A stretch of 64,000 bases of DNA from Rhodamnia argentea. Lineage: Eukaryota > Streptophyta > Magnoliopsida > Myrtales > Myrtaceae. The notes under the pieces were generated by a model, which worked only from the letters and a program-made list of their open reading frames with translations, had not been told where the DNA came from and ran no database searches. Shown here piece by piece: positions 59,857-64,000 of the stretch (its first letter is position 1; each line of letters starts with the position of its first letter). The position numbers were made by a program, and so were the translations under genes. Location: contig NC_063152.1 in the NCBI RefSeq assembly GCF_020921035.1, positions 24,378,887 to 24,442,886 on the forward strand, given 5' to 3'.

Positions 59857-61403
59857 TGGTATTAGAGCATGAGTGAATCGACCTAGTCCTACTTGTCCAT
59901 GATTTCTGTTCGGGATCTCCTCTATTCGGTGAGCCACGTTGTTCCGTTCGAGACCTCCTCTGTTCGTGTTCTGTTCGGGATCTCGTCAATTCGGGATCTG
60001 TTCGTGTTCTGTTCGGGATCTTCTCTACTTCAGGATCTGTTCGTGTTTTGTTCGGGATATCCTCTCTTGTTCGGGATCTACAAGTTTTGTTTGCACAAGA
60101 AGAGCCAAAACTTTATGTTTCAACTCCATGGGTGATTGTACCTCCGGAATCAAGGGTGTTGTGCAAGACACAACTACTCAACGCCCGACAAACCTACTGT
60201 TGAATGGAAAGCATTATCTTCCATGGTCTCAGGCAATCACAATTGCTCTTGGGGGAAGATCCAAACTGGGTCATGTTACGGGACGGACCAAAGCTCCAGC
60301 TAATACCGATCCCAAGTTTGAAGAATGGCAAGCCGGAGACCATAACGTTATGTCGTGCTTATTCAACTCTATGGAGCCTCAAATATATGAGATATTCGCC
60401 TATGTGGATACCGCTAAGGATTTGTGGGATTCTTTATATGAAATGTACGGACAAGCCAATAATTCATCTCGGGTGTTTGAACTTCAGCAAGATCTCGCTA
60501 ATTCCAAGCAAGGGATGAATCAATCTTTTACGGAACATCCGGGAAAAATGAAGAAACAATGGGAAGGACTTTGGCATTATAGACCTATTACTACAGATTT
60601 TCGGGAATATGTTCAACATGAAGAACAAGACATAATTTTCCAGCTCTTGGCTAGTCTCAAGTCTAAATTTGAGGAGACCAAAAGAGATATTCTCATGCGT
60701 CCTGTGCTGCCATCTTTCAATACTGTGTGTTCCATCATACAAAATGAGGAAACACGGAAAAGAGTCATGGGCACTGATTCAAAGGAGAAGGTGATGCTGG
60801 AAAATTTAGCTCACTACACTATGTCTAATTTCAAACAAGGTGATGCTGGCAATCGGTGGGCAAAAGGAAAGGGAAAGAAACCAATACGATTTCACTGTGA
60901 TCACTATAATCGTGATGGACATTCCAAGGAACGATGTTGGGTTCTTAATCCACAGTTGCGACCAAGCAAAGATAAAGGTCCTAAAGCAAAGTTAGCGGTT
61001 TAGGGAGATGTCACAGAGTTTCAATCAAAGCTAGAATTTTTAACTCAACGGGTTCAGCGGTTGCTACAAACTCATGAACAAGGATCGAGTGCTACAAGCA
61101 CTGAATCTGGAAATGTGGCTAAGACCTCCGGTAATATCCATGCTCTTTCTTCTAAGTCTATTTTTCCTATTATAGTTGATTACGGGGCTACGGACCATAT
61201 GTGCGATTCTTCACATATGTTATATAATATTGTCTCTAGCACTTTATATCCTCCTATAACCATTGCGAATGGAGCGGAAGTCCCAATTCAAGGTACGGGC
61301 CAAGTAAATATTTTGTCAAAGAAGACCGAAGCTCTAATAGTTCCAGGATTGAAAAGTAACTTGTTGTCTATGAGCAAATGTACTAAACGGTGGAATTGCA
61401 ATG
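59857..61403 (+). mobile_element. Copia retrotransposon internal part: gag and protease, broken
   Basis: The gag frame from about 60128 to a TAG at 61001-61003 shows the Retrotran_gag_2/UBN2 pattern: LLLNGKHYLPWSQAITIAL, then DTAKDLWDSLYEMYG and ELQQDLANSKQG. A zinc knuckle follows at about 60893-60936, in which the second Cys of the usual CX2CX4HX4C is replaced by Tyr (CDHYNRDGHSKERC). After the TAG the same frame continues into the aspartic protease (IVDYGATDHMC, where DSGA is usual, then IQGTGQV and GLKSNLLSMSKC). So the copy has a premature stop, a lost zinc ligand and an altered protease active site. It ends at 61403, where unrelated LTR-like sequence begins. No integrase or reverse transcriptase is present here. 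A run of 'tgttcgggatct' words (59905-60080) sits between the primer site and gag. Confidence 0.9.
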
Positions 61404-62842
61404 TGTCACGACCTAAAAAATAAACAAGTTAATTTTCGGGCTAATGGATTATCGGGTTAATTAATTAACTAACCTAACTCGGACTCTCCCAAGTCCATAC
61501 CAAATCGCAACTTAAGGTTCAAATAATTAACATGCAATGTGTTTTGAATTTGGAGTCGCCACTAATCATTTTCGGTAGGTTGATTAGAAACCTAAATAAA
61601 ATAGCGGGAGAAGACTATCTTATTTCCGCGAACCGGAGATTTTGAATTCGGGGATTTGGTTACGCTAGATTACTCTAACGCCCTTTCGGTACCATTTTCA
61701 TGAAAAATATTTGATTTGGCAATTTTGATGGATTTTACTTGAAATTCAAAGATGCAATTTTTTGATTTTTTTCTTCTTTTTATGGGGATGTAAAACATTG
61801 AACTTTGTACGATATACACCATGGGTGATTTAGAAAGAAAGAAAACGCAGCCAATCACGAGTATTTACAAAAATAAATTAACATGTAATAATGCTAAATT
61901 TTGGGACACGTGACATGTCTAAAATAAACAAACAAATGTTCACACCAAACGATTACATTTTTGTAGATCGAGATGGAAAGGGTTACCTTCTATTACACAA
62001 AATCTTACTCACGTACACGTTATGGCTTCCTTCAAGATCTCGGAGTTGGAAGAACGTGGCTATCGTCGAAAAAAGGCAAGCGGTGGCGTTGTTGGATGAC
62101 GAGAGGCGAAGTACGTGCCGGGACTCGTCGAAGATGATGCTCGACTAAAACTTTTTTCTTCACTCTCAAATTTTCTCTTACGATTTTTCTCAAGAACTCT
62201 CTTTTTTCCTCTCTAAAGAATTTCTCTCACAAATTCTCTCAATTCTCTTCCACTCTAAAACTCTCTCAATTCTCTTTCACTCCCCCCCCTAAAAAAACTC
62301 TTCTCAAGAACTCTCTACCTTCTCTCTCACCAAAATTCTCCTCCTCAATTCTCAAGAACTCTCCCTCTTTTATAGCCAAATTTCTCCACCCTTCATTCTT
62401 CATCTTCATTTCTTCACCTTCCATTTTCATCTTCTCTTCTTCATCTTCATTTCTTTACCTTCCATTTTCATCTTCCCTTCTTCATCTACATTTCTTCACC
62501 TTCCATTTTCATCTTCCCTTCATCACCTTCCCTTCATCATCTTCCCTTCTTCATCTTCTTTTGGTATTTGCAATACAGTCCCCGAAGTTCCAAGTATTTG
62601 CAATGCAGTCCCGAAATTTTAAGTATTTGCAATACGAGTCCCTGAAGTTTCAAATCTTCTCGGTGTATTTTTCCATCCCGTGCCTAGTCTAGACGCATGC
62701 TAAATTAAGTGTTACGCTTGCCCAATTATATGCCAATGCAATGTACGCTAAAAATAAATATGTGAGATGATTTTTATTTAGAACTAAAATTAGTTCTAAT
62801 TTTTATGCAAAAAATAGATTAGTCAAAATTTAGGCGTCAACA
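61404..62842 (+). mobile_element. Gypsy-like LTR inserted into the Copia element
   Basis: Begins abruptly with TGTCACGACCT inside the Copia protease frame. TGTCACGACC is a common start of plant Ty3/Gypsy LTRs. A plausible end is GGCGTCAACA at 62833-62842, giving an LTR of about 1.44 kb. The 3' half holds a C+T-rich stretch (62150-62560) with tandem ~40-bp units ('ttcaccttccattttcatctt') and three ~32-bp units ('agtatttgcaatacagtccc', 62570-62665). Insertion polarity and boundaries are inferred, because the second LTR is outside the window. No protein frame is supported in it. Confidence 0.6.
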
Positions 62843-62848
62843 GCTGCC

Positions 62849-62883
62849 CCTCTTTGAGTGGAGGCTCGTAGAGGTTCCGCTCA
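62849..62883 (+). repeat. Hairpin just after the Gypsy-like LTR
   Basis: CTTTGAGTGGA and TCCGCTCAAAG form an 11-bp stem with one G-T pair around a 13-nt loop, 6-7 bases beyond the predicted LTR end, where a primer-binding or leader structure would lie. Confidence 0.5.
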
Positions 62884-63184
62884 AAGACAAAATTGAATCC
62901 TAAATTTGAAGTTGCAAATTATGGATGAACTTTTTGGCGGGAGTTTTAATCCCATTTTTATGAAGTGATGCATGATATGCAAGACTGTAAATAACATGTG
63001 TCATAATTTCCCTTTTTCATGTTAGAGAAACTGCACATGGATCGCATACAAGAATACCTGTTTTACCAAATTTCTCGTAAGCTAATGGTTCTCTTAATTT
63101 CCAAGCTTCTTTTGCGGATGCAAGGATTTTAAGGTATTTGGCCTATCTCGTTATCGAGACTTCTCCCTAATGCAAGACAGCGCA

Positions 63185-63650
63185 AGATATGTGTGTCGTT
63201 TGAGATCACAAGAGCTACGTCGTTGTGAGTCGAAAGAAGTGAAATCAAGTTCACAAGAGCTACGTCGTTGTGAGTTGATTAAATGTCGAAATCGCCAGTG
63301 CATATGTCTTCACGATTCGACAAAGGGGAACCAAAATCATAAGAGCTACGTCGTTATGATTTGGTTTGGATCAAAATCATGGGTGCTTATGTCTTCATGA
63401 TTTGATAGAGGAGTCGAAAATCATAAGAGCTATGTCATTATGAGCCGACTAAAGGTCAAGATCACCGGTGCATACGTCTTCGTGATCTAAGACCGAAATC
63501 ATAAGAGCTACGTCGTTATAATTTGATAAGATGTCAAGATCGCCGGTGCATATGTCTTCACGATCTGAGATTGAAACCATAAGAGCTACGTCGTTATGAT
63601 TTGATAAGATGTCAAGATCGCCGGTGCATATGTCTACACGACCTGACAGG
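63185..63650. repeat. Tandem repeat array, 78-bp core unit
   Basis: Repeats of a unit containing GTCAAGATCGCCGGTGCATA and ATAAGAGCTACGTCGTTATG. Copies start at about 63285, 63369, 63455, 63533 and 63611; the last two intervals are exactly 78 bp and earlier ones 84-86 bp, with shorter partial copies before. Because 78 is a multiple of three, the minus strand stays open (63449-63823) with a repeated ~26-residue pattern around ICTGDLDIL. It is probably non-coding internal sequence of the Gypsy-like element. Confidence 0.85.
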
Positions 63651-64000
63651 AGAGGCATATTGCCTGATTTGAACAATATTTGAGAGGAGTACCACCGAAT
63701 GAAATCGATAAGTACAAAAGGGGCATATTGCCTGAATTGAACCATAACAACTATCATCAGAAGAGTTGTTAATTTGAAAAGGGGTTTAGAAAACTTACCC
63801 GGGTTCTCCAAACGAATAACCAAGGAACGAGGTAGATTGCTTGTATCGTACCTGTTTAATCACTTGAGATGAACATGATCAATTGTTAACGCAACATGAC
63901 ACGTCCATAAATTCTTGAATTTTTTGTTTACATTGCAAAGCTCCACTGGGAATTTGTCGATAAGGAAAGCAGTCTAATCCTTTTGACGAGTTTGATCAAA
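63651..64000. other. Right edge, retroelement interior
   Basis: Continues the Gypsy-like element. 'aggggcatattgcctga(a/t)ttgaac' occurs twice (63652-63675 and 63718-63742). No supported coding sequence before the window ends. Confidence 0.45.

Noticed and set aside
63185..63650. CRISPR-like regular array
   Set aside because: The units are contiguous tandem copies without unique spacers, and this is plant nuclear DNA.
63449..63823. Repetitive 124-codon minus-strand protein
   Set aside because: The frame exists because the tandem unit is 78 bp; composition and context are retroelement interior.

Overview
This window is nuclear DNA from a flowering plant, almost certainly a eudicot. It is AT-rich, its genes are split by GT-AG introns, and it holds clear plant-only genes (DET1, an EXORDIUM-like protein, a REM-type B3 factor, a plant non-specific phospholipase C) among many miniature inverted-repeat and retrotransposon remnants. 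There are no operons, Shine-Dalgarno sites or CRISPR arrays.

Layout. 1-6 kb: a single-exon EF-hand gene (minus strand) among foldback repeats. 6.3-12.1 kb: a four-exon NPC4-type non-specific phospholipase C (plus), whose 3.8-kb first intron carries a large foldback element with a second foldback nested in one arm. 13.6-23.0 kb: complete DET1 (minus, 11 exons), convergent with NPC. 25.1-33.8 kb: a five-exon alpha-1,4-glycosyltransferase-family (GT32-like) gene (plus), divergent from DET1, with a truncated LINE flanked by a perfect 18-bp target-site duplication in intron 2. 35.2-36.2 kb: an intronless EXORDIUM-like secreted protein (minus), convergent with the glycosyltransferase. 36.3-46.5 kb: gene-poor, repeats and a ~0.6-kb local duplication. 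46.6-49.2 kb: a REM-type gene with two B3 domains (plus). 52.9-57.9 kb: an unidentified secreted-protein start with a TATA box, then a receptor-like kinase with transmembrane and complete kinase regions but no recognised ectodomain. 58-64 kb: a miniature inverted-repeat element, then a Copia element (5' LTR, primer-binding site, gag, protease) cut short by a second, Gypsy-like LTR sequence with internal tandem repeats.

The genes do not form a common pathway. They touch lipid signalling (NPC), light signalling (DET1), Golgi glycosylation (GT), the apoplast (EXL), transcription (B3) and surface signalling (RLK). Exon models were rebuilt by hand from reading-frame continuity, splice consensus and remembered family sequences. 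I see no convincing new biological system. The best leads are the nested mobile elements, a GC-AG intron and a possible two-residue insertion in DET1, and the uncertain extracellular part of the receptor kinase.
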